A stretch of 64,000 bases of DNA from CAZUMW01 sp964621615 (GCA_964621615.1 CAZUMW010000005.1:85068-149067), one strand, 5' to 3'; positions 24,935 to 36,281 are shown, counted from the stretch's first letter. Program-made: numbers and translations. Notes: a model not told the origin generated them from the sequence alone.

Positions 24935-26116
24935 TCAGGATGTCATTTTTGACATAACTGTGTCTGCAAGCGCGTCCAGCTGGCTGTTTTCTTTTTCATC
25001 GGGCATATACAGTGCCCTGACCCCGGGCTCAATTACTTCCAGGGGTATTTCCTTGAGCTGATCGGTTATGAGCTGGACGGATTCACCGCTCCACCCGTAC
25101 GAGCCGAAGGCGGCAGCAGTTTTGTTTTGCGGCTTGAGGCCTTTCATGTAGCACAGAAGATCGGCAACCGTCGGGAAGATCTGCCGGTGGATTGTCGGCG
25201 AGCCGATCAGTACCGCCTGCGCATCGAGTATTTCGGTCATAATGTCGCTTCTGTGATTTTCACGCAGTTTCAGAAGCTTTGTTTCGATGCTTTTATCGAT
25301 GAACTGTTCGACAAGCGTGCGAGCCATATCTGCAGTGCTCTGCCACATGGTGTCGTATACGACCACTGCCTTTCTCCGGGCTTTAAACGAGCACCAGTCT
25401 GTATATGCCTGTATGATTTTTCCGGGATTTTTCCGCCAGATGATTCCGTGGCTTGGGGCAATAATGTCTATGGTAAGGCCGAGCTCCTGAACTTTTTTGA
25501 GCACGTTTTGAATAAGGGGGGAAAGGTGGGTCAGCAGGTTTGCATAATACTTTGCCGCTTCATACATCAATTCGGCTTCGTTCACCTCATCATCGAATCT
25601 GCCTGATGTGGCTATGTGCTGACCGAACCCGTCGTTTGAGAGCAGAATGTTGTCACCGGCAATGTAGGTCATCATGCTGTCAGGCCAGTGCACCATGGGA
25701 ACCTCAAGAAACTGCAGCTGTCTGGATCCCAGAGAAAGCGCGTCCCCTGTTTTGACGATTTCAACGGGCATGCCGGTGCCGTAATATTTATCAAGCCCCT
25801 TTTTTGCCATAGCGGTTGAAAATACTTTGACGGAGCCGAATTCGTTCAAAAAAGCCGGCAGTGAGCCTGAATGGTCCTTTTCAATATGATTGCAGATGAG
25901 ATAATCTATCTTTGCCGGGTCGATAATTTTTTTGATGCGCTCGAGCATTTCACCATAGAAGGGCGCCTTTACCGTATCAACCAGGGTTGTTTTTTCATCG
26001 ATAATCAGGTAACTATTGTATGTCGCTCCGCGACCGGTTACGTATCCGTGGAAATCCCGCAGGTTCCAGTCGATCGCCCCGACCCAGTAAATGCCTTCCT
26101 TCAACTGAACAGCCAT
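24935..26116 (-). CDS. fprA: Flavodiiron protein (FprA type), O2/NO reductase
   Basis: The 393-residue cytoplasmic protein has an N-terminal metallo-beta-lactamase-like di-iron domain and a C-terminal flavodoxin domain. Di-iron ligands are seen in CNHIEKDHSGSLP (H-x-E-x-D-H), VHWPDSMMTY, an Asp in LSNDGFGQH and a His in APSHGIIWR. The FMN loop is VVYDTMWQSTADMA near residue 257. There is no fused rubredoxin, so it should accept electrons from a separate rubredoxin, one of which is encoded downstream. It reduces O2 to water and/or NO to N2O. Confidence 0.94.
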   Translation of the reverse strand: MAVQLKEGIYWVGAIDWNLRDFHGYVTGRGATYNSYLIIDEKTTLVDTVKAPFYGEMLERIKKIIDPAKIDYLICNHIEKDHSGSLPAFLNEFGSVKVFSTAMAKKGLDKYYGTGMPVEIVKTGDALSLGSRQLQFLEVPMVHWPDSMMTYIAGDNILLSNDGFGQHIATSGRFDDEVNEAELMYEAAKYYANLLTHLSPLIQNVLKKVQELGLTIDIIAPSHGIIWRKNPGKIIQAYTDWCSFKARRKAVVVYDTMWQSTADMARTLVEQFIDKSIETKLLKLRENHRSDIMTEILDAQAVLIGSPTIHRQIFPTVADLLCYMKGLKPQNKTAAAFGSYGWSGESVQLITDQLKEIPLEVIEPGVRALYMPDEKENSQLDALADTVMSKMTS

Positions 26117-26129
26117 GTGATCTCCTTTG

Positions 26130-27524
26130 TCACTTTACGGTTACCGTTGCTTCAGCCTGTACCATGTCCACTACCGGCAGGGTGGGTGCATCTTTGCCCA
26201 GCAGCTTGTCTGCCAGCTTTTGCGGATAAGAGCGGTATCGCAGCACTGCTTTTACGCTCAGCGGTCCGGGTGCGTTATCCGGAACAAGGGACACAAATGA
26301 TTCGGTAGCAGATCCCTTGGGCGGTATGGTTTTGTTATATTCGAATCTGGCTATTTCCCACGGCTTGACGGTGTGCTTTCCCTCTGTATCGACTGCGTGC
26401 GCATTGAATATTCTGGGATCGTTGATGATGGTTCCAGAGGCATCGAGATTGCCCGAGCGATAGATTTCAGTCCCGTTTGCGTCGGTGACCTGTACATCGA
26501 GCCACATTTGTCTGACTTCAGTGAGGCTGGTTGGGAGGTTGTGCCCCGCAGCTACGTTGGTCACTTTAACTTTGAGGGTCAGAAGCGTGCCGTTTTCTAT
26601 TGATTCCGGAGCGCTGAGGCTGAGCTCTGCAGCGCTCTTGAGGCGCTTTTCTGCTATGCCGGCGTGCTTCTTATGGCCGAGCATAGCGGGAACGGTGAAA
26701 TTCGCGCCCACAAATTCATGAGTGAACATATTGTCGCGCTTTGGTCCCATAATGCACGGCTGTCCCGGATTTGTCGGCGGAGTAAGAGTTTTGGCAGCTT
26801 CTATGGCCTTTTCCACCGGCATCATGTGACAGTGCTGGCACTGAATGCCCTTCTGGGCGTAAATCGAGAACTTCCACTCATCGTAGGTGCGCTCTATATG
26901 AAAGTTGCTGACCGGATGAAACACATTATGGCAGTTGGCACAGAATTTCGATTCGGTGTGCAGCTGCGAGTACGCTGTTTCATGATGGGGCGATACGGAG
27001 TCTTTGTACGGACCCCGCTTTACCTCGCCCGGCTCGATGATAAAAGAGGCGTTCTGCGGCTCGTATGTCGGTGTCTCAAGAAATGTACTTTCCTTAATTG
27101 TGTGACACAGATCGCAGTGGACCCCCTCCTTGACGATAGGGCTGGCCTGGAACTCACCGTCCTTAAAGGAAATGTCATGCGAAACGACACCGATGCCTGC
27201 ATGGCAGCCGCCGCACAGCTCGCGGGTGAATCCTTCGGTTTCTTTTTCCCCTATTTTCCATAGCGCCTGAAATACCGGATCAATGAAAGCTGTCGAGTGC
27301 ATGGATCCCTTCCACTGCTTGAATATATCTGTGTGGCATCCCGAGCAGATTACCGGCTCTTCAAAATCGGACGGCTTTACCGGTTTGCCGGTCGCTGTAT
27401 TGATCAAAGACGGGAAAAAGGGAAATTCGTCCTTGTTGGCTGACGCTGCGTGTGAAGGGACGGCTGCAAAAAGAAAAATGCCCAGAAGCAGCACGGTTAT
27501 CCCTGTCCCTGGACGTGTTTTCAT
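26130..27524 (-). CDS. Periplasmic pentaheme cytochrome c
   Basis: From the ATG at 27524 (AAAGGAGG upstream) the protein is about 464 residues with a signal peptide ending VPSHAAS. Five CxxCH heme motifs are present: CSGCH, CGGCH, CDLCH, CANCH and CQHCH. The spacing and the HxxTAYSQLHT-like histidines resemble cytochrome c554/NrfB-like multiheme proteins. The last 180 residues form an Ig-like beta-sandwich. It may shuttle electrons in the periplasm for stress defence or respiration. It is 13 bp upstream of fprA and shares its strand with the Fur-family regulator. Confidence 0.87.
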   Translation of the reverse strand: MKTRPGTGITVLLLGIFLFAAVPSHAASANKDEFPFFPSLINTATGKPVKPSDFEEPVICSGCHTDIFKQWKGSMHSTAFIDPVFQALWKIGEKETEGFTRELCGGCHAGIGVVSHDISFKDGEFQASPIVKEGVHCDLCHTIKESTFLETPTYEPQNASFIIEPGEVKRGPYKDSVSPHHETAYSQLHTESKFCANCHNVFHPVSNFHIERTYDEWKFSIYAQKGIQCQHCHMMPVEKAIEAAKTLTPPTNPGQPCIMGPKRDNMFTHEFVGANFTVPAMLGHKKHAGIAEKRLKSAAELSLSAPESIENGTLLTLKVKVTNVAAGHNLPTSLTEVRQMWLDVQVTDANGTEIYRSGNLDASGTIINDPRIFNAHAVDTEGKHTVKPWEIARFEYNKTIPPKGSATESFVSLVPDNAPGPLSVKAVLRYRSYPQKLADKLLGKDAPTLPVVDMVQAEATVTVK

Positions 27525-27552
27525 ATGGCCTCCTTTTTGGCGGAAACTTCGG

Positions 27553-27966
27553 TTACGAAGTGTTTTTTTTGCAGTCCGGGCATATTCCCTGAAACTCAAG
27601 GCAGTGCCCTAGAATTTCATACCCCTTTGTTCCGTCAAGCGTTTTTTCAAGATGGGACAGGGGCTCACCGTGAATGTCGTCTACGCGGCCACAGCGGATA
27701 CACCGGACATGGTAGTGGAGAGAGGTGTTTGCATCGTAGCGTTTTTGACGACCGCCGATTTCCAGCTTTTGCGCAAGGTTCTGATCGCTCAGCCATTCCA
27801 GGTTCCTGTATACCGTTGCAAGGCTTATGCGCGGCAGGCGTTTGCGGATACGGTCATAAAGCTCATCAGCCGTCGGGTGGGAAGTCACAGAGCGCAGCTC
27901 TTCGAGGATAATTTCTCGCTGGTGGGTTATCCGTGCCGTATGCTCATTGCCGATAGAATTTTTCAT
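27553..27966 (-). CDS. perR: Fur-family regulator, PerR-like
   Basis: The 137-residue protein has the Fur DNA-binding winged helix (ITHQREIILEEL, PTADELYDRIRKRLPRISLATVYRNLEWL). The regulatory metal motif is HYHVRCIRCGRVDDI and the structural zinc site is CRCG plus the C-terminal CPDC. The HVRC and DDI segments are like PerR, but PerR versus Fur specificity is not certain. It is 28 bp upstream of the cytochrome gene and probably controls it, fprA and itself through the AT-rich box at its own promoter. Confidence 0.85.
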   Translation of the reverse strand: MKNSIGNEHTARITHQREIILEELRSVTSHPTADELYDRIRKRLPRISLATVYRNLEWLSDQNLAQKLEIGGRQKRYDANTSLHYHVRCIRCGRVDDIHGEPLSHLEKTLDGTKGYEILGHCLEFQGICPDCKKNTS

Positions 27967-27977
27967 TATGATGGCGT

Positions 27978-28006
27978 TAAAATAATAATAATTATTATAA
28001 TTATAA
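27978..28006. promoter_or_regulatory. PerR/Fur-type AT-rich operator
   Basis: The run AATAATAATAATTATTATAA followed by TTATAAC lies 12-40 bases upstream of the regulator ATG. It contains overlapping matches to TTATAAT-N-ATTATAA, the PerR box, and supports autoregulation. Confidence 0.6.
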
Positions 28007-28116
28007 CAGTATGATCAGCAATGTGCCATACTATATTCAATAAAGCCGTTGAAAAATTCAGGATGAGCCTTTACAGCGTGCAGCTGTTACACGATACCGC
28101 TGCAGGTGAAATGCGG

Positions 28117-28148
28117 ATCCGGAAAGGCCTGGAAAAGCCTTTCCGGAT
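28117..28148. terminator. 12-bp-stem hairpin after the cupredoxin-like gene
   Basis: ATCCGGAAAGGC at 28117-28128 pairs perfectly with GCCTTTCCGGAT at 28137-28148 around an 8-base loop. It lies 14 bases past the stop of the minus-strand gene ending at 28162. No T-run follows, so termination would be atypical; transcript stabilisation is an alternative. Confidence 0.45.
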
Positions 28149-28161
28149 AGAGTATCTGCAC

Positions 28162-28620
28162 TTATTCAACGATAACTTTGCCCGTAAACTCTTTAATAGC
28201 ACCGCGGTGTTCATATGTTGCACCGGTTGCAGATTTGCGGGCAACATAGGGGAATTCTCCTTTTTCGACAAAGCACAGGCTGGCGACTGAACCCTGAGGA
28301 ATTCTGTCTGAAATGAAGGAACCGTTTTCATCAACGACGAAGTGGACGGGGCTTTTGCATGCCATCGTAACCTGCTTGCCCTGAAACTGAAGCTCAACGG
28401 CTGCGCGCGAATCGTTCATCCATATTACTGTCGTGCCCGGTTTAATGGTAATTTCAGAAGGGTTTATACCCCCGATGTAATGGAGGCGAATAACCTTATG
28501 GGCTGCAATAGCTTTTTCTTTTACAATTTTCTTTTGCTCTTCAGCACACACAGTGCTTACAGCAAATACGCTCATACAGACAACGGCCAACAAGATTGAT
28601 ACGGTTTTTTTCATCCTCAT
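28162..28620 (-). CDS. Exported cupredoxin-like protein
   Basis: The 152-residue protein has a signal peptide ending VCAEE. Its mature part contains INPSEITIKPGTTVIWMND, the usual start of a cupredoxin beta-barrel, and FVEKGEFPYVA near the C-terminus, where blue copper ligands would lie. The typical C-x(n)-H-x(n)-M ligand loop is not clear: cysteines are at MACKSP and SLCFVE and a His is in YEHRGA. It may bind copper weakly or not at all. Confidence 0.7.
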   Translation of the reverse strand: MRMKKTVSILLAVVCMSVFAVSTVCAEEQKKIVKEKAIAAHKVIRLHYIGGINPSEITIKPGTTVIWMNDSRAAVELQFQGKQVTMACKSPVHFVVDENGSFISDRIPQGSVASLCFVEKGEFPYVARKSATGATYEHRGAIKEFTGKVIVE

Positions 28621-28746
28621 AATTGGTCCCTCCTGTTATGGTTTGTTTGCCTCTTGTTTTATATAGTTATTCACGCTACTCAGTCAGTCAATAGTATAGC
28701 GATTTTTTTTGATTGTAAAGCATTTTATTAATTGCGTAATGGATAC

Positions 28747-30306
28747 TCAATATGAGTGCCGTTTTTGTGTTATCAGTGAGACAGATTCCGGACCTTCTGT
28801 GCCGGCTTTATAAAATTCAAGCAGGCTGCCGCGCCTGATGCATTCCGCACAGTCTCTGATAATGGGCGTTAAAAAGGACCAGCACAGCTCTTCGGAATCC
28901 TGGCGGAGAAAAAGCATTTTCTCACCGTTCATACAGTCTAGAAGCACTTTTTCATATGCATCAAGCGCATTTCCCGGGTCTTTCTCATAGCTGAACTCCA
29001 TGTTCATCGATTTGAGACAGACCGCCGGGCCTGGATTCTTAGCCTGAAAAGACAGAGATATTTTTTCATATGGCTGTATGGTGAACTTCAGCCGGTTTGC
29101 GCTGATACCGTCCTGGAGAATGTGCCTGAAAATAAAATGGGGAACATCTTTAAACTGAATGGTGATCGCTGTGTGTTTTTGGGAAAGCCGCTTGCCTGAC
29201 ACAAGATAAAACGGCACGTCCCGCCAGCGCCAGTTATCGACAAACAGCTTCATAAGGGCGAATGTGGGGGTGAGAGAATCAGAGGCCACCCCCTGTTCCT
29301 GCCGGTATCCGGGAACAGGCTGTCCGTCAATTTCTCCGGCAGTATACTGTCCGAGAACGATGTGGTGTCTGGTTTCCATTGTTTCAAAAGGCCTGAGCGA
29401 TCGAATAAGTTTTGCTTTTTCATCGCGAACGGCTTCCGGGTCAAAGTGTGCAGGAGGTTCCATTGCAACGAGGGCGAGCAGCTGCATCATATGGTTTTGA
29501 AACATGTCTCTGATAATGCCCGCTTTTTCATAATAGCCTGTACGGTGGCCGACTCCGAGCTTTTCAGCGGCGCAAATATCAACATGGTCGATATACTGCC
29601 GGTTCCAGACAGGCTCGAAGATAGCATTTGCAAAGCGGAAGACCAGTATGTTCTGTACGGTTTCTTTTGCAAGATAGTGGTCAATGCGGTAAATCTGCTG
29701 CTCTGTAAAGCTTTTTTGAAGGGTGCGGTTTAGCTGCACCGCTGTATCAAGATTGCTGCCGAAGGGTTTTTCAACAACAATACGCGGCCAGCTGCTTTCG
29801 GCAGCCTGAATGCATGAAAGCCCGCAGCTGCCGAGCATGTTCGATATGGTTTCGTAGAGCAGCGGGGGCACGGCCAGATAAAAAATCCTGTTTTTGTGCG
29901 TATAATAGCGCCTGTCAAGCGCTTCACACGCTTCTGCAAGTTCGATGAACGAGTCTTTGCGTGTGTATTCGACCTGCTTATAATAAAGGCGTGAAAAAAA
30001 TGCGCTCAAAGTACCCTGATCATGTGCACCGTCCCCGGGAAGGAGGCTGTTCATAGCCGACCTGAAAGCCTCATCATCCATAGGCGTTCTTCCGCAGCCG
30101 AGGATATAAAATGCCTCAGGCAGTGTGCTGTTTTTGTAAAGGGTAAACAGGGCAGGTATGAGCTTGCGTGCGGTCAGATCACCTGATGCTCCGAATATGA
30201 TAAATCCGCAGGGCGCATCAGGCTTCCGGCAGGAACACGGGTGTTCCTGCATGTCGGCGGTGCTGTTGCCGGTAACATGAACAGTATGCTTTGCATGCGA
30301 TGACAT
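28747..30306 (-). CDS. zwf: Glucose-6-phosphate 1-dehydrogenase
   Basis: The 519-residue enzyme oxidises glucose 6-phosphate to 6-phosphogluconolactone with NADP. The coenzyme motif is GASGDLTARKLIPALF and the catalytic signature is RIDHYLAKETVQNIL. The substrate motif EKPFG is also present. It is 60 bp downstream of gnd on the same strand, so both oxidative steps of the pentose phosphate pathway are encoded together and supply NADPH. No lactonase gene is between them. Confidence 0.95.
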   Translation of the reverse strand: MSSHAKHTVHVTGNSTADMQEHPCSCRKPDAPCGFIIFGASGDLTARKLIPALFTLYKNSTLPEAFYILGCGRTPMDDEAFRSAMNSLLPGDGAHDQGTLSAFFSRLYYKQVEYTRKDSFIELAEACEALDRRYYTHKNRIFYLAVPPLLYETISNMLGSCGLSCIQAAESSWPRIVVEKPFGSNLDTAVQLNRTLQKSFTEQQIYRIDHYLAKETVQNILVFRFANAIFEPVWNRQYIDHVDICAAEKLGVGHRTGYYEKAGIIRDMFQNHMMQLLALVAMEPPAHFDPEAVRDEKAKLIRSLRPFETMETRHHIVLGQYTAGEIDGQPVPGYRQEQGVASDSLTPTFALMKLFVDNWRWRDVPFYLVSGKRLSQKHTAITIQFKDVPHFIFRHILQDGISANRLKFTIQPYEKISLSFQAKNPGPAVCLKSMNMEFSYEKDPGNALDAYEKVLLDCMNGEKMLFLRQDSEELCWSFLTPIIRDCAECIRRGSLLEFYKAGTEGPESVSLITQKRHSY

Positions 30307-30366
30307 ACCTGATATCCCTTTGTTGCCGGCCCTTTTAGGCTGTCCGGGCAGAACGCCTGCAGGCGG

Positions 30367-31269
30367 CTATTTTTTTTGCGGAATATGTCCGCCAAAGGCC
30401 GTGCGCAGAGAAGTCAGAACCCTGTGAGAAAAGGTGTCTGCGCCCCGCGAGCTGAAGCGCTGAAACAGCGACTGCGCGATTACCGGTACCGGCACTCCTG
30501 AATCTATGGCCTGCTGGACTGTCCATCGGCCTTCTCCTGAATCGTCCACCCATGCATCATGATCGCTCAAATCGCTGTTTTGCGCAAATGCCGGAGCCAG
30601 CAGCTCCAGAAGCCATGATCGTATAACGCTGCCGCTGTTCCATACGCTGCACAGGCGCCCGAGCGGCAGTGACTCGGCATAGGGGGAGTGTTTCAGCAGA
30701 TTAAACCCTTCTGCATATGCCTGCATCATACCGTATTCTATGCCGTTATGAACCATTTTTGCAAAGTGGCCGGATCCGGCAGGGCCGCAGTACAGATAGC
30801 CGTCAGGCGATGTGAGGGTTTCAAGAATCGGCGTGATATGCTCAAATGCGGAACTGTCTCCGCCGGCCATGATGCAGTAGCCGCTTTCAAGCCCCCAGAT
30901 ACCACCGGATACGCCCGCATCGACATATCGTATATGCTTTTTTGCCAGCAGTTCGCTGTGTTCAATATCGTCTTTGTAATAGCTGTTGCCGCCGTCTATC
31001 AGTATGTCGCCTTCTTCTAACAGTTCAGAAAGCTGTTGTACATGAAAATGTACCGGCGGCCCTGCCGGGAGCATCAGCCATATGACGCGGGGCGCTTCAA
31101 GGAGCCCGGAAAGCTCTTCAGGAGATGCAGCCCCGCGGGCGCCTTCCTGTTGCATGCGGGTTACTTTTTCGTGAGTCCGGTTGTACACAGCCACATCATG
31201 CCCCCCCCGGATAAGGCGGAGGGCCATGTTCTTTCCCATGCGTCCGAGCCCGACTATGCCAAGCTGCAT
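30367..31269 (-). CDS. gnd: 6-phosphogluconate dehydrogenase, decarboxylating, short (YqeC/GndA-like) form
   Basis: The 300-residue protein starts with the nucleotide motif GLGRMGKNMALRL and contains the catalytic KMVHNGIEYGMMQ and GVSGGIWGLESGYCIMAGG motifs. The length fits the short dimeric-type GndA/YqeC family and not the 470-residue form. It converts 6-phosphogluconate to ribulose 5-phosphate and CO2. The gene precedes zwf in an apparent operon. Confidence 0.92.
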   Translation of the reverse strand: MQLGIVGLGRMGKNMALRLIRGGHDVAVYNRTHEKVTRMQQEGARGAASPEELSGLLEAPRVIWLMLPAGPPVHFHVQQLSELLEEGDILIDGGNSYYKDDIEHSELLAKKHIRYVDAGVSGGIWGLESGYCIMAGGDSSAFEHITPILETLTSPDGYLYCGPAGSGHFAKMVHNGIEYGMMQAYAEGFNLLKHSPYAESLPLGRLCSVWNSGSVIRSWLLELLAPAFAQNSDLSDHDAWVDDSGEGRWTVQQAIDSGVPVPVIAQSLFQRFSSRGADTFSHRVLTSLRTAFGGHIPQKK

Positions 31270-31338
31270 CGATCACTCCTTTTTATAGCTGATTTGTACT
31301 ATTGTGCTTTTCAAGACACTCAGAGGCATTGTCCTGTC

Positions 31339-33309
<1,971 letters not shown>

Positions 33310-33379
33310 GCTTTCTATTGCGGATTCACGTTCTGAAGAGCCTGCCGGATATTGTGTATTGCGCAGGAGCCCTTTGCTG

Positions 33380-33913
33380 TCACTTAATACTTTGTTTCAG
33401 CTTAACGGCTTCTTTTGCAAGAACCCCGTATGTCTGAAATCCGCGAAACCGCTTAGTAATAGTACCGTTACCGTTGACAAAAAGCGTGGTGGGGAGTATG
33501 CATATTCTATTTTTTCTAGCAGCACCGGCTGTGTCCAGCAGAAATGGAAACCGAACGTTGTTTGACGAGGCAAATTTTTTTATGGTTTGCATGTCTTCGG
33601 TGGCATCTATGTCGACCGAGATAATTTTTATCGGTGCAGTTTCATGCTCGGCGTGCAGCTTGTTAAGGATGGGCAGGAGCTTGATGCACGGTCTACAGTA
33701 TATAGATCCAAAGGTGATGATGAGACCGGTACCGCGATGCTGCTTACTGTGAAAATATTTTCCGTTTTTAACGTTTACCAGGCAGAAATCACTGATCCGG
33801 CCGGTTTCTTTGGCATGGCAGTATATGGGGTCCAAAACAGCTATGCTCCACAAGAAAAGGGCAGTCGCTGCCAGACAGTAAACAGCCGCGTATCGTGTCG
33901 TGCCGAGAGTCAT
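33380..33913 (-). CDS. TlpA/ResA-like exported thiol-disulfide protein
   Basis: The 177-residue protein has an N-terminal signal anchor (TALFLWSIAVLDPIYC), then a thioredoxin fold with TFGSIYCRPCIKLLPIL, a CRPC active site, and the cis-Pro region CILPTTLFVN. The family reduces periplasmic disulfides, often for cytochrome c maturation. It is 70 bp upstream of the NHL protein gene and could serve the pentaheme cytochrome, which is inference. Confidence 0.82.
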   Translation of the reverse strand: MTLGTTRYAAVYCLAATALFLWSIAVLDPIYCHAKETGRISDFCLVNVKNGKYFHSKQHRGTGLIITFGSIYCRPCIKLLPILNKLHAEHETAPIKIISVDIDATEDMQTIKKFASSNNVRFPFLLDTAGAARKNRICILPTTLFVNGNGTITKRFRGFQTYGVLAKEAVKLKQSIK

Positions 33914-34105
33914 GTGCCTGCGATGCTCCCGCTATGATAATGGTATCAAATTGTTTCGTTTTGTGTTCTCTTTGTATGGCGTGGGGATTACACAAAAAGC
34001 AGTTCTTACCTGAATTTTAATACTAGTATATCATATTTGGAGCACTTTGCATAAACAGGATTTAACGCATATCAAGGCAGAAAAAGCGAACTGCTCACAA
34101 AAACA

Positions 34106-35809
34106 TCACTTGTTGTCAGTACATCCTTCAGTATTCAATCCGTGAATGCTGCAAAGCACCGATCCGTCAACTACTATATACATGCCCCCCAGCGGGCATT
34201 CGGGAATCGACTCCCCGGCAATGATCTGCTGAAGCAGGTCATCCGTGAGCTCAACCGAATCATCCTCCTCTTTCAGCGCGCTGAGCTTTTCTCTGATACG
34301 GCAGATTGACCGGAAACAAAGCTTCTCCCAATGCCCGCTCCGGAACTTATATTGTTTGAACCCCTCAAACACGTTTTTTGCTTTATTGAACGATTCAAAT
34401 ACCAGGCTCGAGGACATTGTTGCAGCGGTAACGGCATCAGTTTCCGGATCGAAGCTGAAGTCATCAAAAATACTTTGTCCGGCAAAATAATCCCGTATTT
34501 TTTTTACATCATCTGCATCCCAGCTTATGTTGCCGTATTTGGTAAGCTCAAGGGGGATGAAATCGGTAATAATGCTTTTCTGGTTGAGAACATAAATAAA
34601 GTGGCTGTCGTGGCATATATCGCAGAGGCTCGGCCGGCTCTCAACGCGGGAAAACAGATACCGCCCGCTGCGCTTCGGGGAAAGCGCGCTGACATATACC
34701 CCTTCTCCGTTATCCATGATGACCTTTTCAGTTGACTCGATTGTGTGACCCTTTGTGCGTATTGCGGTTTCAATAACCTCTACAATTTCCTCAGGGCTCA
34801 TATCGGGGGATGGTGTATATTCGCGCCCTTTCAATATGGAGGTTGCGTTGTAGAAGGTAATGGCATCTCCTTTGTAGCCTATTCTTCCGTATTCGTTAAT
34901 GTAATACACAACCGGGTTCTCAGGGTCTTTAAACGAGAACTCGGAATCGGGCGTGTCAGCGTCAGCGAACACAAACCGTTCCCTGTGCAGGTCGGCAGGC
35001 AGCGTAAGGCCGTTAAACGGGAATACCACAATGAGCATGTCCGGATAGCTTGTACGGATTCTGTCGAGTATATAGAGCTGATTTTCAGGGATGCGGGTGT
35101 CAATTTCAAGAGAATACTGCTGATCACAGGGAAAATACAGCAGAGCTTTTTTGCCCAGAAAATCTTTATGGGTATAGGATTTTTTATCTGCTGTAAACGA
35201 ATAGGGGGGGCATTTGTTGCCCGGCTCAGTGCCGAGGAACCGGCCGCGCATGGCATGTTTGATCGTGGACAGATAGCGCGTGTGGGTTGTAACGCCGCCG
35301 GCATGATAGTCGATAATGAACCGCCGCTCCTCTTTTCGAAGGATATACGTGTGCGGCGTGCCGCGCGTGTTTCCGGTTTGGTTGAAAATGGCTTTCTCCG
35401 GGTCGGTGACGATGGGGTACGAAGAGCCGAACATACGCTGAAATTCTGTTACTTCCTCGGCATCGTTCCCGACGGCTATACCGATAATACATACCTTTCC
35501 CTGCAGCTGCGGATCGTTCTCAATGGTCTGGTACAGCTCATTGAAAATATTTACCTGCATACGGCAGGTATGGCAGTATACATTCAAAAATTCGATGATA
35601 ATAACATCATGGCTGAGATCGGCCAGGCGAAACGAACTGCCGCAGTCTATTTTTAGATAGGCACAGTGATCTTCAGTCAAAGTGTGCGGTCGGTCAAACA
35701 AGGGAAAAGGATCACCGATGTTTACTGCATATGCTGCATCCCTCAGCAGGGGTACCGTTGTCAGCAGGAGTGCCCCCAGCAGTATGAACGCAAAAAAATA
35801 TCTTTTCAT
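34106..35809 (-). CDS. Exported thioredoxin-fold protein with CxxCH and FMN-attachment-like motif
   Basis: The 567-residue protein has a signal peptide (ALLLTTVPLLRDAAYA). Residues about 30-190 form a TlpA-like domain with the redox motif NVYCHTCRMQ. Residues about 390-405 read CDICHDSHFIYVL, a heme-type CxxCH or metal site. Near residues 455-466 the sequence DAVTAATMSS resembles the D-x2-S/T-G-A-T-x-S/T motif where ApbE attaches FMN, although the glycine is replaced by alanine. The C-terminus has further Cys pairs (CFRSIC, CPLGG, LCSIHG, CTDNK). The fusion is unusual and its role unknown. Confidence 0.7.
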   Translation of the reverse strand: MKRYFFAFILLGALLLTTVPLLRDAAYAVNIGDPFPLFDRPHTLTEDHCAYLKIDCGSSFRLADLSHDVIIIEFLNVYCHTCRMQVNIFNELYQTIENDPQLQGKVCIIGIAVGNDAEEVTEFQRMFGSSYPIVTDPEKAIFNQTGNTRGTPHTYILRKEERRFIIDYHAGGVTTHTRYLSTIKHAMRGRFLGTEPGNKCPPYSFTADKKSYTHKDFLGKKALLYFPCDQQYSLEIDTRIPENQLYILDRIRTSYPDMLIVVFPFNGLTLPADLHRERFVFADADTPDSEFSFKDPENPVVYYINEYGRIGYKGDAITFYNATSILKGREYTPSPDMSPEEIVEVIETAIRTKGHTIESTEKVIMDNGEGVYVSALSPKRSGRYLFSRVESRPSLCDICHDSHFIYVLNQKSIITDFIPLELTKYGNISWDADDVKKIRDYFAGQSIFDDFSFDPETDAVTAATMSSSLVFESFNKAKNVFEGFKQYKFRSGHWEKLCFRSICRIREKLSALKEEDDSVELTDDLLQQIIAGESIPECPLGGMYIVVDGSVLCSIHGLNTEGCTDNK

Positions 35810-36010
35810 AAGCTGTGCTCCGTTTGTTATGTGTGCTATTTATACAACTATACAAGGTATTTTATATAATGGCAAATGATTAGTGTTAACGGCCATCATC
35901 AGGCATGTTCCTTTCAAGAGCAGCATAAAAATGTTTTTCAGCAGATTAAGGCTCTGCAGGGGTGATGCGCTGCACAAGAAAGTATTTATAGCAAATGAGC
36001 GTATTGTGCT

Positions 36011-36235
36011 ATGAACCGGCATAAAAAATACGATTGTCCTGATTGTGCGTTTTGTCAGTACTGTGCTGAAACACGATGCAGAGCGTGCCGGAATACCGGA
36101 AGAAAAAAGCGGAAATTGACCATACGCGAACAGATTGCCCGCTATGAGGCTCTAAACCCTGAAATTCGCTCACCCACCGACCCCATTTTGTATACACCTG
36201 AAAAATCGTACCCTGATTCTTGTTCTGATAAATAA
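36011..36235 (+). CDS. Small cysteine-rich protein
   Basis: The 74-residue protein has eight cysteines in a 20-residue stretch (CPDCAFCQYC and CRACR), spaced mostly as CxxC pairs, followed by a basic helix and an acidic/Pro-rich tail. It could bind zinc or an iron-sulfur cluster. No strong ribosome-binding site is visible. I do not recognise the family. It lies just upstream of the rubrerythrin-like gene and may be co-expressed. Confidence 0.5.
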   Translation: MNRHKKYDCPDCAFCQYCAETRCRACRNTGRKKRKLTIREQIARYEALNPEIRSPTDPILYTPEKSYPDSCSDK

Positions 36236-36252
36236 TATTGTGTTTCCTCCCC

Positions 36253-36281
36253 TTGACGTGCCAGGCGGTGGTGTATATTAC
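36253..36281 (+). promoter_or_regulatory. Sigma-70-like promoter of the rubrerythrin-like gene
   Basis: TTGACG at 36253-36258 and TATTAC at 36276-36281 are spaced by 17 bases; an overlapping TATATT at 36274 fits the -10 consensus better but with a 15-base spacer. The start codon of the downstream gene is about 50 bases away. Confidence 0.45.
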
